This document shows positions 22,991-35,141 of a DNA stretch of 64,000 nucleotides, piece after piece. This DNA comes from Dichetophora obliterata (taxonomy: Eukaryota > Arthropoda > Insecta > Diptera > Sciomyzidae): assembly GCA_963920525.1 (NCBI GenBank), contig OY986437.1, positions 115,622,715 to 115,686,714 on the forward strand, written 5' to 3'. Made by a program: the position numbers and the translations under genes. The notes under the pieces were generated by a model. That model saw only the letters and a list, made by a program, of their open reading frames with translations, was not told where the DNA came from and did no database searches. The number at the start of each line of letters is the position of its first letter. Positions within the stretch are counted from its first letter, which is position 1.

Positions 22991-24219
22991 TAGAATAATT
23001 GAAAATTCTGTAATTTTTTGTGAATGGCATTCTTTGTGAATAGCATTCAAATGAATAAAAAAATTGATTAATTATTCTGAATAACGAAAATGAATAATTG
23101 AAATGATTAACTAATCATTTTTTAAAATTGAGTGTGAATTAAAAAGTTTATGTATAAATCAATTTTGCATTCATTTAATTCATTCTTATGTCGTTATTCA
23201 GTTGTACTTAAAATTCTGAATATGAATGCAGACTTTACTGCTCTGCCTTATATACAAGAGGAATTTCGAGATCCTCATCGAGCGAACAATATGAGCGTTC
23301 TTCAGGCAACTGGTGGAACCCAGTAAATATCAATATGGCAATGAAAACTTTCATTTCATGCATATCTGTGCGGAAAGCTAAATTATTTTTGTATATGGCG
23401 GCATATAACATGGCCTGATCACAAACGTATTGAATAATGTCGTATGTGAGTATATTTATAAAAAAAGAATTGGAATGCAATCGATGTCATGTAAATGAGA
23501 GATACGCAAACTCTCAGTAAAAGCATTGAAATTGCCTGGTTCATCAATGCAAGGATTTTTTTAGCCATTTACATTTCTTTGTCTCTATAAAATCAGGAAA
23601 ACAGCAATTTGTTATTCCCTCTTTAAACATAAGTTGAGACAACATTCAAAGTTCAGGAGAATGTAGTATTAGAAACAGAGAACTATTAAAAAAAAAGATA
23701 AAAAGGAACCACTAGGAAGGGTTACTATAAAACCGCATGAAGCACATGCAAAAAGAAGCTGTGTATAATAGTTACTAACTGATAGATAATTTAGAACATT
23801 TGGATCATTATCATTTATTGCATCAGGCAACGATGATTTGTTCTCATTGCACGCTTCCAGTTACAAGGTGCCGGGGACATCTTGTGGTAACTCACAATTG
23901 CGCAGGCTCTGGTCGTCTGTGTCCTCATTTTCAGTCAACTCATTCAGTTCTAGTGGAATAATTATAAGGCATTCGTCTACAAAATCTTAATTTTATTCGC
24001 TTAATAAACAGTCGATATCGTACTGGAAACCATTGAAGTCCTTCGAACCTTCAAAAATTTTCTGCGGCAACATTTTCAGTTTTCGATAGGACTTTCGCCT
24101 ATTGTACTTTTTAACGTACACCGAACGTAAACATTAAAGGAATTGGGTTTAAAAACAAAAATTTCTAGATAATTAGCTATAAAGTTTTTTTTACCTTTTA
24201 GTTACTATTTTCTTTATTA

Positions 24220-24522
24220 TTGCAGATTAAAAGTATACATTTTCACTTTAAAATTCACAAATTCTGGAGCAACTTCGCAATGGCACTTACCATTGCTAGT
24301 ACGCGGCAAATAATGACACCTAAAACATTTATACCGAAAATCAAACATATAACGCCGTTAATTAATTTGTTTACTTTAAAAAAAGCATATCATAGGGCAA
24401 GTGAAATATATAAATTTAAGGAAAATCAGCTTAAATTTACAACACCTCACCTGTATTTTGAAAAGTACAATAGGCGGGAATGGGTTAATGATAAAGGGCT
24501 AACAAAAAATCTTAAAATTTGA
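24220..24522 (+). CDS. Unrecognised 100-residue ORF
   Basis: An open frame encoding a basic protein. A second ATG in good context (GCAATGGCA, about 24280) would give an 80-residue product beginning MALTIASTRQIM and ending KGLTKNLKI. A polypyrimidine tract followed by CAG at about 24223 could be a splice acceptor, and AATAAA lies about 70 bp downstream of the stop. I do not recognise any domain. It could be a host exon, a retrogene or chance in AT-rich DNA. Confidence 0.25.
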   Translation: MQIKSIHFHFKIHKFWSNFAMALTIASTRQIMTPKTFIPKIKHITPLINLFTLKKAYHRASEIYKFKENQLKFTTPHLYFEKYNRREWVNDKGLTKNLKI

Positions 24523-24639
24523 TGTATACGAAATCGTAAAAAATTAGGTGCTGCCGTTTTTAGCCCATTTTTAGGCAAAAGGTTTTTTGTTGTAAAATAA
24601 ACAAAGAAATCAATTATGACCTTAATAGAATGCTTCAAA

Positions 24640-26418
24640 CCAGTCTATGACATCTTTACTCTTCCAGTTGTAAAAGAAACCTAGAGATAGGTGTGGCAGT
24701 TGTCCGATCGCAGCCAGTTTCTGCTGTTATCAATTTTTGACAGCCGTCAGTAATGTGGTAAATTAAAGTTATAAATTTTCTGAGTTCAGAAAAACATAAA
24801 TGATTGTATCAATTTATATCAGGCGCTCGAAACACGCTAACTGACGTTATATTTTGGGATAAAAATGTGTTCCTTAATATTTTGCTTCAATTGAAACTGT
24901 TAGAACAAATAGTTTAACTTTGACTTTTTTTAAAAAAAAAAAATTATGGAAATGAAAAAGTGGACCAAGTAGTCCAAACCATACGCTAAAAATTCTTTAT
25001 GGCTTGAACTACTTTACCATTTACATATTGAAAATGCTATTGAAAGTTGAACTTCAGTTTAATCGAAAAGCGAAAAAAAATTCCATCCAAACAATTTCAT
25101 TCCTGATGATTGGTTAGAGGATTGGAAGAAGCAGGAAAGACAACCATTTACAGTTATAAAAATTAAAGCTGAAAATTTTGTTTCTGCGACACAATTACAA
25201 AGCCAAATAACAAACCAAAAAATGACACTGAAATAAAAAATTTAGTGGTTTAAAATAGAGTGGATAAGAATAACTAATGACAAGCCATTTGTAATGAGTT
25301 ACAAGTTTTCCAAAGTAGCAAAAAGGAAATTAACAAGCCAAAAGAAACTGTTGCTTAAAATCTTCCCAAATAGTCGGGCAATTGACAAAGATCTGCTGCC
25401 ATTTATACCGCCAGTCATAACTTCTTGAGACATTGAAAGCATTTGGAGAATCTGAGGACCTTGGTATATTTGGCGAAGACATATTAAAAGAAATATTTGG
25501 TCTGTTCCCGTACTAACTTCAAGTAATTATAATAGAATAGAGAGTAACATTTTGCATGTTATTCTTCTCTCTTTTAAGCAACTTCAAGTTACTTGAATCA
25601 AGTACGGGAACAGACCTATTGTAAATGCTTTACTTTGTAGTCTAGATCCAAGAATAATATACAACAGATTCCGCCGTGCGCATGTCCGCCATCTTTGTGA
25701 GAATGTGAATGTGACGTCAGCTGCGAGAAAAAGAGAATGTCAATCTAACTGAAAAAAGATGTAGTAATTATATTTTTTTGGGTAAGTTTGATTTCAAAAT
25801 TTCCTCATTTTCTTTAGAAATCTTGGTTTTTTTAAGTGGAATAAATATATATCCAAAAACAACGCTTGTCCAGAAAAAATTTCAATAATTTTCATTACTA
25901 TTTATGATAAAAATTTCATTTTTTCATAGGGGTATTAACTTCCGCGTGGAAACCTTTTCACAAAAAAGCAGTTAGATTTATTTTGAGAGCTGTTTAACTG
26001 TTTCTTTGTATTTAGTTTATTTTCCAATAAACCAATCAGATTCATTTGATTTAGATCGTAGGTTCTAAGATTTGTTTGTGGTGTATGTTTTTTTTTGTGC
26101 AGATGTATTCTCACATGTGACGTAGGCTGCGCAGTAGTTTTCCATTTCTGTGTAATGATAATGGAATATTAAATATATTCTTATAAATATTATAAATATA
26201 TTTTTGGTCTAATTCTATATTGATTTTTGTACTCTCCAGAATCTTTAACACAAAAGACATTTTATTTTTCTATTTTAATTGATTTCTTTATGTTTTATTT
26301 TTCAATAATATATTTAAATCAAGCACATTATTGTTTTGAGGTTTTTTGTTCAATTATGATTTCTATGAAATAAAGATATGAAAATAATAAATTGGTTCAA
26401 CCAACATTTTTATATTAA
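24640..26418. other. AT-rich stretch; possible decayed ORF around the 118 bp MITE
   Basis: About 25080-25490 has a plus-strand frame with protein-like composition (FIPDDWLEDWKKQERQPF, later KDLLPFIPPVIT), broken by stops and by the MITE at 25499. I cannot name a family. The rest, 25700-26418, shows nothing coding. Confidence 0.3.
25499..25616. mobile_element. 118 bp MITE, copy 1 of a family
   Basis: GGTCTGTTCCCGTACTAACT at the left and, in inverse, GGTCTGTTCCCGTACTTGAT at the right. The centre contains ACATTTTGCATGTTATTCTTC. The same family occurs, in opposite orientation, at 36388-36534. It interrupts a weakly coding-looking stretch (about 25080-25490) that I could not assign. Confidence 0.7.
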
Positions 26419-27540
26419 TACTAGCTGAACCCGGTGTGCTTCGCTACCCCCTCGTTTAAAATAAAATTAAAAGTATTTATATATTTACAAAAATTTATTT
26501 ATTTAATTTAATTATTGCAATGCTTCGCCTCTTTTTTTGTTGTAAACCAATTAGAATTCAGCGCTGAATCGCATGTAATTTGCTTCATGCTCCCCCTTTT
26601 TATTTTTAGACCAATCAAAAAGCAGCAATTACACAATCAGCTGTTTCGCAGTCTGTTGTGGGAGAATGAGAATGGGGTTACCCCACTCTCTATTTTAATT
26701 AACACGTATTATAAAATCAGCTGTTTTGAAGACAGTGGTAGAAGAAAGAGAATTGAGCTACCCCACTATTTTAATTAATATGTATTTTAATGATTTTAAT
26801 GACATGATTTGTGGTATAGCCGTTAATAAACGTAGTAAAAAAGTAGGTGCAGAAGTGTGCATGGTCGAAAAATATTATCATGTAATAAGTATTCCTGAGT
26901 CAAAGCTGAACGCTGTGAAAATTTCAGATCGGTTATCAGGTCCAGCCTCCAATATATCGCAAACAAAGGGACGTGCTCCGCCCACTTTTCTTTTGGTACG
27001 TATTTCTATTCATGCTAATACCATATATAGCATATACTGCCGCCGTTGGTCAAAAAATGCCCAAGATATGACGATTTTAAAATTTGGGTTATATGGGCGA
27101 GGCCACGCCCCTTCGTCCACTCACAACTTTATATAGTCAAGAATTTATTATTTCGTAAGAATATCCTATTGTGAAAATTTAATGATGATCGGTCCAGTAG
27201 TTAAGACTATATTGCGATTTTTAATTTTCCTAAAAAGGGGCGTGGTCCCACCCACTTTTCTCCTGGTACGTATTCCTAGCTATGCCAATACCATATGTAC
27301 CAAATAGCATCAACGTAGGTCAAAAAATGCCCAAAATATGGCGATTTAAATTTTTAGGTTATATGGGCAGTGCCACGCCCCTTTGTCAAACAAAAACTTC
27401 ATATAGCCTTTTATTCTTTCCAGATTCATAGTAAAATGCTGTGAAAGTTTCAGGAAGATCGGTCCAAGGGTTTGGCCTCCTATAAAGCACAAACAAACAA
27501 ACAAACAGACAGACAGACATTCATTTTTATATATATAGAT
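26419..27540 (+). mobile_element. Dispersed repeat, CTAGCTGAACCCGG... type
   Basis: It begins ATACTAGCTGAACCCGGTGT and ends in an (ACAA)n/(GACA)n run followed by TATATATATAGAT. Related ends occur at 28157, 42615 (inverted) and 44482. The interior has two diverged units about 265 bp apart sharing GGTACGTATT, GGTCAAAAAATGCCCAA and CCACGCCCCTT. No coding ORF. The family is unidentified; the repetitive CTAG-start and microsatellite end are reminiscent of Helitron-like or SINE-like insect repeats. Confidence 0.55.
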
Positions 27541-28161
27541 TGAAAGCAGATTTATTATAATTAAAGTAAAATGGGGCGAAAAAGGGGGATTTGGTAATAA
27601 AAAATCTATGGCTACCTTACCTGTAGATAAAAACTATATAAAACTTTAGGTAAATACATATTACAAAAAAAGTATTTTGTATAGCAAACATTGTTAGTGG
27701 TATAAGTAAGTATCTGAATTAAAAAATGGGGCGGTGAAGTGGGCGTGGTTCATAGTAATATGGCGACGTTAACAGTATTAAGAGCAATATACTACCAAAT
27801 AAAAAATAATCCGTTGGAAGGAACAAATTTGTACAGAGAACAAAAAGTTTAAAACTTAAATTTGGCGTGAAAAGGGGCGTAAAAGGGGGCGTGGCGTAAG
27901 AAATGTTTATTTCTACCTCGCCTGGAGTATAATGTGTATACAATTTGAAGTAAATCTGTTAAAAACTATATGGGAGCCATTACATAATTTTAAAAAAGTG
28001 GGCGTAAAAGTGGGCGTGGTCGAAAAAGTACCCTATTAATCATGTCAGAGTCCCAGTTAAATGCTGTGAAATTTTCAGGAAGATCGGTCCAGAGGTTTGG
28101 TCTCCTATAAGGTACAAACAAACAAATAAAGAAACACACATTCCATTTTATATATATAGAT
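27541..28161 (+). repeat. Related dispersed repeat, head-to-tail with the previous one
   Basis: It contains GGGCGTGGT/GGGGCGTAAAA motifs and ends with CAGGAAGATCGGTCCAGAGG, an (ACAA)n run and TATATATATAGATAG, the same end type as 27480-27540. Confidence 0.45.
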
Positions 28162-28912
28162 AGCTTAAACCCGGCGCGTTGCTGCCACGGCCCCGTTGCC
28201 AAACGCGAATAAAATGTTATCAGTGAAATTGTATGTGTAAATTGTGGTCGAATACTCAATTCCATGGCTGTGCGACCTATAACTCAAAAGCTGTAGAATT
28301 TCTCAAATTTTGGTTGCATGGGAGGTGACACGCCCCCTTGTCCAACGCCATACAAAGTTATCAGTAAAACTGCATGTGTAAATTGAGTTCGAATGCTGAA
28401 TTCCGAGGCTTTGTTTGCTTTGTTTGATTGACTCAAAAGCTATTCGATATCGCAAATTTGGGTTGTATAAGAGGTGCCACGCCCCTTTGTCCAACTCCCA
28501 TAAAATTTTATCAGTAAAACGCCACGTGTAAATTGTGGTCGAATTTCGAATTCCAAGGATGTGCGGCCTATAACTCCAAAGCTATTCGATATAGCAAATT
28601 TGGGTTGTATGGGAGGTGCCACGCCCCCTTGTCCAACTCTCACAAAATTTTATCTGCGAAGCGGCACGTGTAAATTGTCGAATACCGAATTCCGAGGCTA
28701 AGCGGCTTATAACTCCAAAGATATTCGATATCGCAAATATGGGTTGTATGGGAGGTGCCACGCCCACTGTTAGTAGGAGGTTGAAATATACTTTACGATC
28801 TATTCTCATACCTACAAAATATACTTACAAAATTTCATGAAAATCGGTCGAGCCGTTTTGGAGAAGTTCGATTACGTACCCCGTGACAGAAGAATTTTAT
28901 ATATTAGATAAA
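28162..28912 (+). repeat. Dispersed repeat containing about 143 bp tandem units
   Basis: GAGGTG(C/A)CACGCCC occurs at 28322, 28471, 28613 and 28752, spacings 149, 142 and 139 bp. Each unit also carries TAACTC.AAAGCTATTCGATA, CAAATTTGGGTTGTATGGG and GTCCAACTC. The block ends with ATCGGTCGAGCCGTTTTGGA and TATATATTAGAT. Three similar minus-strand ORFs of 63-75 residues here are the same repeat unit read repeatedly and are not genes. Confidence 0.7.
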
Positions 28913-28924
28913 AAATTCAACTTC

Positions 28925-29110
28925 TAAATGTTTGATAGTTTTAAATCATACTTGATTTTAGATACAAATATGATTAAAATCATACTTGATTTTAAATACA
29001 AGTATGATTTAAAACTTTCAAACATTTAGAATTTGTATTCAAATCATATAAAATCAACATATTAAATAACACGGTCATATAGAAAAACTTTAATATAAAA
29101 AATTTTCATT
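28925..29110. repeat. Dispersed hairpin repeat, copy 1
   Basis: AATCATACTTGATTTTA and its complement occur several times around 28950-29010, forming a hairpin, followed by AGAATTTGTATTCAAATCAT and a unique tail. The tail and part of the hairpin recur at 56585-56715. Confidence 0.55.
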
Positions 29111-29557
29111 TGGCAACCCACAAAATTTTTTTAAAACAACAACAAATACAAATTTTTTAATTCTATTTAAACACATATTTTCAAACACATTTTCTCGATT
29201 ACTTCAGTATGAGGATTGGACCTCTTTGCTTTTGAGTGCCTCATATATAGTTTATGTATGTATATTCTGTTCAATTTTCTTTCTTATAATAAGAGTTCTT
29301 TCTATTTTAAATTATGACCTTGAAATAAATTTCACAAAATTATTTTTCGAAAGACAATTAAACAATTCTTGATATAGATCATGTAACAGAATATATTAAA
29401 AAAAACTTCGTTTTCTTAAAAAATTGCTTAGTTTGTGTACCTCTCTTTTAAAATTGGAATTTTGTGCTTAACGAAAGTTAATGATGAAACAATACTCTCA
29501 AAGAAGATTTAAGTTAAAGTGATGTTTACATTTTTTAAAAATTAACGATAAAATTTA

Positions 29558-29642
29558 CTAAATAGAGTCAGTTGGATGGGATTTTTCACTTTAAAATCTT
29601 GTATTTTAAAATTAAAACTCTCGTCCAACTGACTCTATTTAG
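29558..29642. repeat. 85 bp hairpin MITE
   Basis: CTAAATAGAGTCAGTTGGA at 29558 pairs perfectly with TCCAACTGACTCTATTTAG ending at 29642. Confidence 0.65.
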
Positions 29643-32600
29643 AATAGAAATAAAAACTTTAATGGTGGCTCATTTTATGTCTACAGTCACATAGAATAAA
29701 TTTGAGTGGTCAAAAATTATAGTTTTTCTGCTGCTACTTTATTTTTATACTTGTAAAAACTCATATTAAACTCACTTGATATGGTCAGATTGAAGCGTAA
29801 AGTTCTTAAAGTTTAAAAAGCATCTTACTTGATACAGATTTACCAAATGGACTAATTTCGGTCGCACCTTTACTCGATCAGAAAATTTGATAATTTATGG
29901 TAGATTTTATTGTAATTGAAAAAAATAAAAAATTATTGTATTGGCACCATTAAGTTTTTGCAATCATCTCCTCTCCCCCATGAAAAAAACTTACTACGCG
30001 ACTTCACCGAGAGTAAAAACTGACAAAGAAGGCTTCTTGAGAACATAAGCTGCCATTTAAAGCCAGAATAAAGCACGTAGGTGAAGTGCTCGATAGTTTG
30101 TGATAGGTTGTGCTCTACATGCATTTAATGACATGTAGAAAACATTTGCTCAAAAAGAAACTCGGTCTCCTAAAATCGCAGCTAATTTACTTATGTATGA
30201 GATCACATACAAAAATATGTTGAAATTCGCCCATAACCACGCCTACAGCTTTATAAGACAAACATTATATTTTACTTTTATTGAGCCTTTGTACAAACCA
30301 CTCAATCAAAACTTTTAAGTATGTGTGTGGAATAAAAAAATGTATTTTACGCCACGCCAATCTGCGATAACACTATGCGACAAAATCTGACAAAAGTTCT
30401 ATACATGGCATCCCACTATACTTTTCTTATAAATTTGGGGACTCTAAAGACGAAAATCGTAAAAAATTTTTCTATGGATACGTTGGTTTTAAAAAAATGT
30501 TCATTTCTTTTTGTTTTTTTTTCGAATATAGTTGCATATATTCGAACATTTCTTGGATACCACTTATTCAATTTTTATAATTAAACCTATAAATTTTAGC
30601 CTTCTAAAATTTTCTACATGTTTGTTCAACAAATTTTTTCATTTAGATCAAAAGAAATATTTCGAAAGAATTATTTTTTCATGCAAAAATGCAATTAAAA
30701 AATGTCTTCACAAATTCATTAAAAATCGAAAACTACAAAAAGTGGGAAATTATTTCTTTTGATCTTAAATATACATTGTTGTTAGAGAAATTTATATGCT
30801 ATCGTTGGAAGAAATTCGTGCAAAAATAAGGGTTGGAGATGCATTTAAGTAAAGGTACTAATATTCGACATTCTACTGGCTTCAAGAGTTCTGTATTTTT
30901 TCTTTTCTTTTCAAAAAAAAAATGTTAACCTCAAAATAAATCGTTTTCTTTTCTCGAAAATGTTGACCGCAAAAGTATAACAAACGCATAAAGCAAGTAA
31001 AGCACGTAAGTGAATTTCGTTATTATATAAAAAAATTGAGTAAACATCATGCACTTTGCAGCAAAGTATTTCTGATTGGAAAAGCCCAAACACAATAGCC
31101 CCGAGTTAAAATCAAATTTTATACAAATACATAGACATGATGCATACAAGCCATAAAAGCTCAAGCTAGCCCTAGCTAGCTAAGTAATTTTTCCTAATTT
31201 TGTAGAACTTTAAGAAGTTTTTTGAGTAAGGATTGTGAGAAACGGTAAGAGATATTTGAGTAAATATTTTTTATTGTTTTACGTAAGTATTAAAATTAAC
31301 TAAAACTTTTTTTCGTGACGTATCTTTCGCGTCACACGTGTATAAATGAAGCAGTAAAAAGAAATTGAAAAAACTATGTGCAGGGTTTCTCGAGTTTGGC
31401 TTATCTGAAACAAAAAAAGAAAAATTTGGTAAGAGTTTAAACCTAATGTGAGTGCTGACAAAGAGTTTTTCAAAAAGATGAATTAGAAGCAAAGTTGAAA
31501 TTAAAAAAAAAGGCAAAAATTTTAGGATAAAAGTAGCTGTAAAGATTTTTGGAGAACTTTTAAAAAAAAATAACTCGAAGTCAGCTCCTTAAAAATATAT
31601 ATTTTAATTACTCAACAATTTTAAAGTAAATCGGTGTTAAAGTTATTGTGCAATCTTGCACACCAATTTAAAAAAAAAACTCTTTTCAGAAAAACGTGGG
31701 ACGCGGAAGTTTTTCGGATTTCGGAATCACGAACAAAAATTTTTTCGTGAATTTTCCATATTAACAAAATATTGCCCAAAAATTTGCAGGCCCAAGGTAC
31801 GGGAGATATTCATTGAATAGTTAGAAGATCCAGAGGTGAAATATGGCACATATATTTCTCTTGCTTTGCAATGCAAACCTCTGGGTATCCGTTAAACTAT
31901 GCAACGGTCATGAAATGGAACCAAAAATCATAAAAATAAGCTTTAAATTAAAGTAAATAAAGTCTCGAAAACCAAAATATATCGACGCTCATACCGACGA
32001 TTCTGATTGAAAAACTTTTAATTAAATTAAATTAATTAAAAGACAAAGAAGTCAAGTTTAGTTGATGAGAAAATGCATATTGATTATGCGCAATAAAATG
32101 TATTGAACGCCACAGAATGTATTGAATGTCATACTGATGTCTTTTTCAAATTGCTTACTGGTACTGAACTTTTGTTTGGAGAAGAATTCTAATTTTTTAC
32201 GTTAAAATTGTAAAATAACTAGGTATTTTTGGAAAAAAAATATTATCTCTTTAATCAAAAAGTTGTTTTTCTTAAAAGCTGATTTAAATAATTAAATAAC
32301 TTCACAAACATCACAGTAAGCTTTAATTTAAGATATTTAAAAGTTTTTACTGATTTTTTCCGTATTTCTAGTGTGTGCAAAAAAATCGTACAAAAACCGA
32401 AGAAATAAAAAATATTTTCAGGGCCTAAAAGCAACCTAAAATTATCCATACATTTTCACGTTAATTAACTACTCAAACGGAAAAATATAAGAAACTTTAA
32501 AAACCAAGCATGAAAACCTCTTTGTGTACGTTTTTTGTTGGCCTATTGACCCGTATATGTAAAAGACAAACAAAAATCTATCTTAATCGAGAAATGTGTG

Positions 32601-33347
32601 CTTTTTATTTCTTACAAACCGTTGACAATGCAATCATTTGATTAAAAAATTTTATCAAATCTTTTTTATATGCCGATAGTGTCCGGTCGAGGCGTGGATT
32701 AAGAAAAATTGCAGCTTTAGTTATATATGAATGCAGCACCGCATTCTGCATTTACCAATAAAATTATATTTGCTATTGTAACTGGGGACATATCCAAACA
32801 TTTTAAAATTTGTTTGATAAAAACTTTGAATGGTCCTAAGTAATAAATTATAATGAAAGATACTGTTCCGCAATAAATCTGACGCAAGGATCATTGAAAT
32901 GTTTTTTTGATAAATATACAGCAAACTTTTTTATTACATTGATAATTTTCTGCCTTAACTCATTCAGATTCGTCTGCTTCGCTTTTGTATAGCTCCTTGT
33001 ATTGGGACATCATGTGCCTTTTTTAATTTGTCACATGATTGTCCTTAAGTTTAAATTCACAAACTTTGCAAATACTTTAATCCGTATTTTCCAGATATAA
33101 AGATAAATTCCATAAATTCCAGATTTAAAAGAGTATGTTTTCTATCAATTTTTAGTTTTAAATTAATCGCAACGAAAAGTTAAATTACTTTATGTGTTCA
33201 CTCATTTGATTCTACGGACAAAAGTTTTTTAGGCAGGAAAGGCAAAAACAAGTATGTCCTATAAATAGATCAAAGCGTTCACCATACAAAACAAAAATAT
33301 TGCATATTTACAAATGTTACTAAAATTTCTGTAAAAATTATTAAATA
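29643..33347. other. AT-rich stretch, no gene seen
   Basis: Several ORFs of 60-80 codons occur on both strands, but they have low complexity, overlap one another and match no family I know. Confidence 0.4.
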
Positions 33348-34074
33348 TGGACATTTCCACAAGAAAGTCTACCGTGCCCAAAAAAATTAAATCTTATTAA
33401 AAACTTATTATTTTATGATATTATCTTAGAGAAACATTATAATATTAATAATTTAAGCAATTTGTACATAAAATTATTGACCATGATGATCAAATCGTCT
33501 GCACTATTTCACAAATGTAGTTTTTCTTTTTTGTAAATGTTTCGTAAGCATTTTTGTTATAGTAAAAATGGAAGTCATTGGTTAAAGATAATGAAAAAAT
33601 GGTTGATGCAAGGAAAGGACAATATATGGAATTGGTTTTTAATTACTTAATAACATAATTACTTAACTACCTAATTACTTAATTACCCATAAAATATGTC
33701 GCTTGCTAGATGTCGCGTGCTAGATTATAAATACTTAAGCTTAAGAAAACAATTATGGTAACCATTTCAACATGACAGCTATCATTAGAAGGATACATTA
33801 ATCCATTAAAGTTTAAAGTTATTTGATGTGACGTTTCGCAGACTTCTGACTTTTTTAGATGCAGTTGAAAACGAGTTCCATTTTTTTTCGCGTGCTAGAT
33901 CGCATGTTTATTGATAATATATTGAAAACATAAAATCTTCGGAACCTATATTTTGTACTGAACATATTGCTACGAAAATGCTATCGAAAAATAAAAAATG
34001 TTTCTTAATTTTCTTTATTTTTTTTGCACCTCAAAGGCGTACGAATATCGCGTGCTTGACAGTGGAAATGCCCA
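33348..34074. mobile_element. Non-autonomous DNA element with TA duplication
   Basis: The left end TGGACATTTCCAC and right end GTGGAAATGCCCA are inverted with one mismatch, flanked by TA (33346-33347, 34075-34076). Subterminal CGCGTGCTAGAT-like motifs recur at about 33713, 33890 and 34050. Tc1/mariner-type by TSD; no ORF. Confidence 0.55.
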
Positions 34075-35141
34075 TATGAAAACTATGCCTATTAAAAGGA
34101 CTCGGAAGTTGTAATGATACGCTTGTGGGTTCAGTTTCAAAATCGACTTGTATGACACAGGTAGAGAACCAGATACTTCAGATCGAGATGTTGTGGACTC
34201 AAATCACGTTCTACTATACATTTTTTTATATTTTTTTTAGTTTATAATTAAAATTTTAAATCAATACATAATTTTAATTATTTTTCTGCAAAATAAAAAA
34301 ATTTTGTGATAAATATTTTTAAGAAAAGTTATTTTTATATTGGAAAAAAGTAAAAGGGTAACAAAAACAAAATTTTTTATTGCGATAACGTTTATTAGCA
34401 ACCAAAACAAAAATGTTGGCTGCGATAATAGTTATTGTCTTTGCTGCTTTGAATTGCCAAAAAATATTTTGGCGTTATAGCTAAGCATTTTTTATTGTTT
34501 TGTTTGTCCTAGAGAGCGTATTTCTAGTGCATCTACCTGGTTATTCTAACATGATGCGCATTAGTTTTCATCAATACTTTAATTTGCTCCCATGTTTCCA
34601 GCAATGTTTCCGCCTTTAGTTTTTTCCTCAGAACATATTGTTCACAAGCCACGAGTTCAAAGCTTGGAAAAAATAAACAGCTCAAAACAGTAAAAGTGAA
34701 GCACATCAAGCATTTATTGCAAGCAATTTTTAAAAACCTGTTTCCAGAAAAACGAATGACAGTCTGACAGTTTAAATATCTCTGTTTAAATATCTTTAAC
34801 AATCCTTATTTAAAAAACTCCTAAAGTTTCGACAAAATTAGTTCAAATGTCGCTTAACTTCATTTGACTGCTGCCAAAGCTATTAAAATCTAATGTTCCG
34901 TAAAGACTCGGCATTTTTTCTTCTTTCAAACGCATTTAAATTAAATTAAATTAACATTCACTTTTTCTCGTGGTTCATTCCTGTTATTACAAATGCAACT
35001 GAACAAACCAAATAAAACGAATTGATGTACAAATTTTCTAATTTTTGCCAAACATTTGCCAAAAGTTGTCATGACTTAAAGACTAGTTCAAGTCATTTCG
35101 GTCAAATCAAGTATTTGGCAGAACTTGATCTATCTTTTCGT
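34075..35141. other. AT-rich stretch, no gene seen
   Basis: No coding resemblance or internal repeat was recognised. Confidence 0.4.

Larger units (their letters stand above)
20435..23245. mobile_element. hAT-like foldback element with satellite arms
   Basis: CCTTATAT at 20427-20434 is duplicated at 23246-23253. The element ends are CAGAGCTGTAAAAG and, on the other strand, CAGAGCAGTAAAG, which together with the 8 bp TSD point to the hAT superfamily. The two arms (about 20435-21075 and 22569-23245) are inverted copies of each other: unique terminal parts of about 250 bp, then about 370-400 bp of degenerate TTTTTATTCATTATTCA tandem repeat, then GTCATTGCTTA. The loop (about 21076-22568) has no transposase-like ORF. 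Long ORFs in the arms are satellite artefacts. The layout resembles Drosophila foldback elements. Confidence 0.85.
19539..24073 (-). pseudogene. piggyBac-type transposase gene split by two later insertions
   Basis: Minus-strand piggyBac relatives in order. ATG at 24073 begins MLPQKIFEGSKDFNGF, then an acidic N-terminus (ELNELTENEDTDDQSL). An N-terminal DDE_Tnp_1_7 block lies at 23480-23235 (LYAAIYKNN, MKVFIAILIFTGFHQLPEER, SLDEDLEIPLVYK). The frame resumes at about 20426 with FRDRFLTIKKYLHLADNAN, NKMYKIRP and DESMVKYFGKHSAKQLIRGK (first catalytic D), then FRFGYKIWMLASSSWYCYD and, past 19930, FEVYCVKNSNTDRLIPLGAQ and VFFENYLTHG. The position of the second catalytic aspartate is glutamate. The third-D region is deleted; the C-terminal zinc motif survives (CVVCHQRSKWSCTICQKTLC) with stop at 19539-19541. 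Extra stops exist near the N-terminus. TIRs were not found. Confidence 0.8.

Noticed and set aside
28303..28809. Three similar minus-strand ORFs of 63-75 codons that could suggest a repeated small gene family
   Set aside because: They are the same 139-149 bp tandem repeat unit read several times; no start context, stops vary, and the composition is not protein-like.
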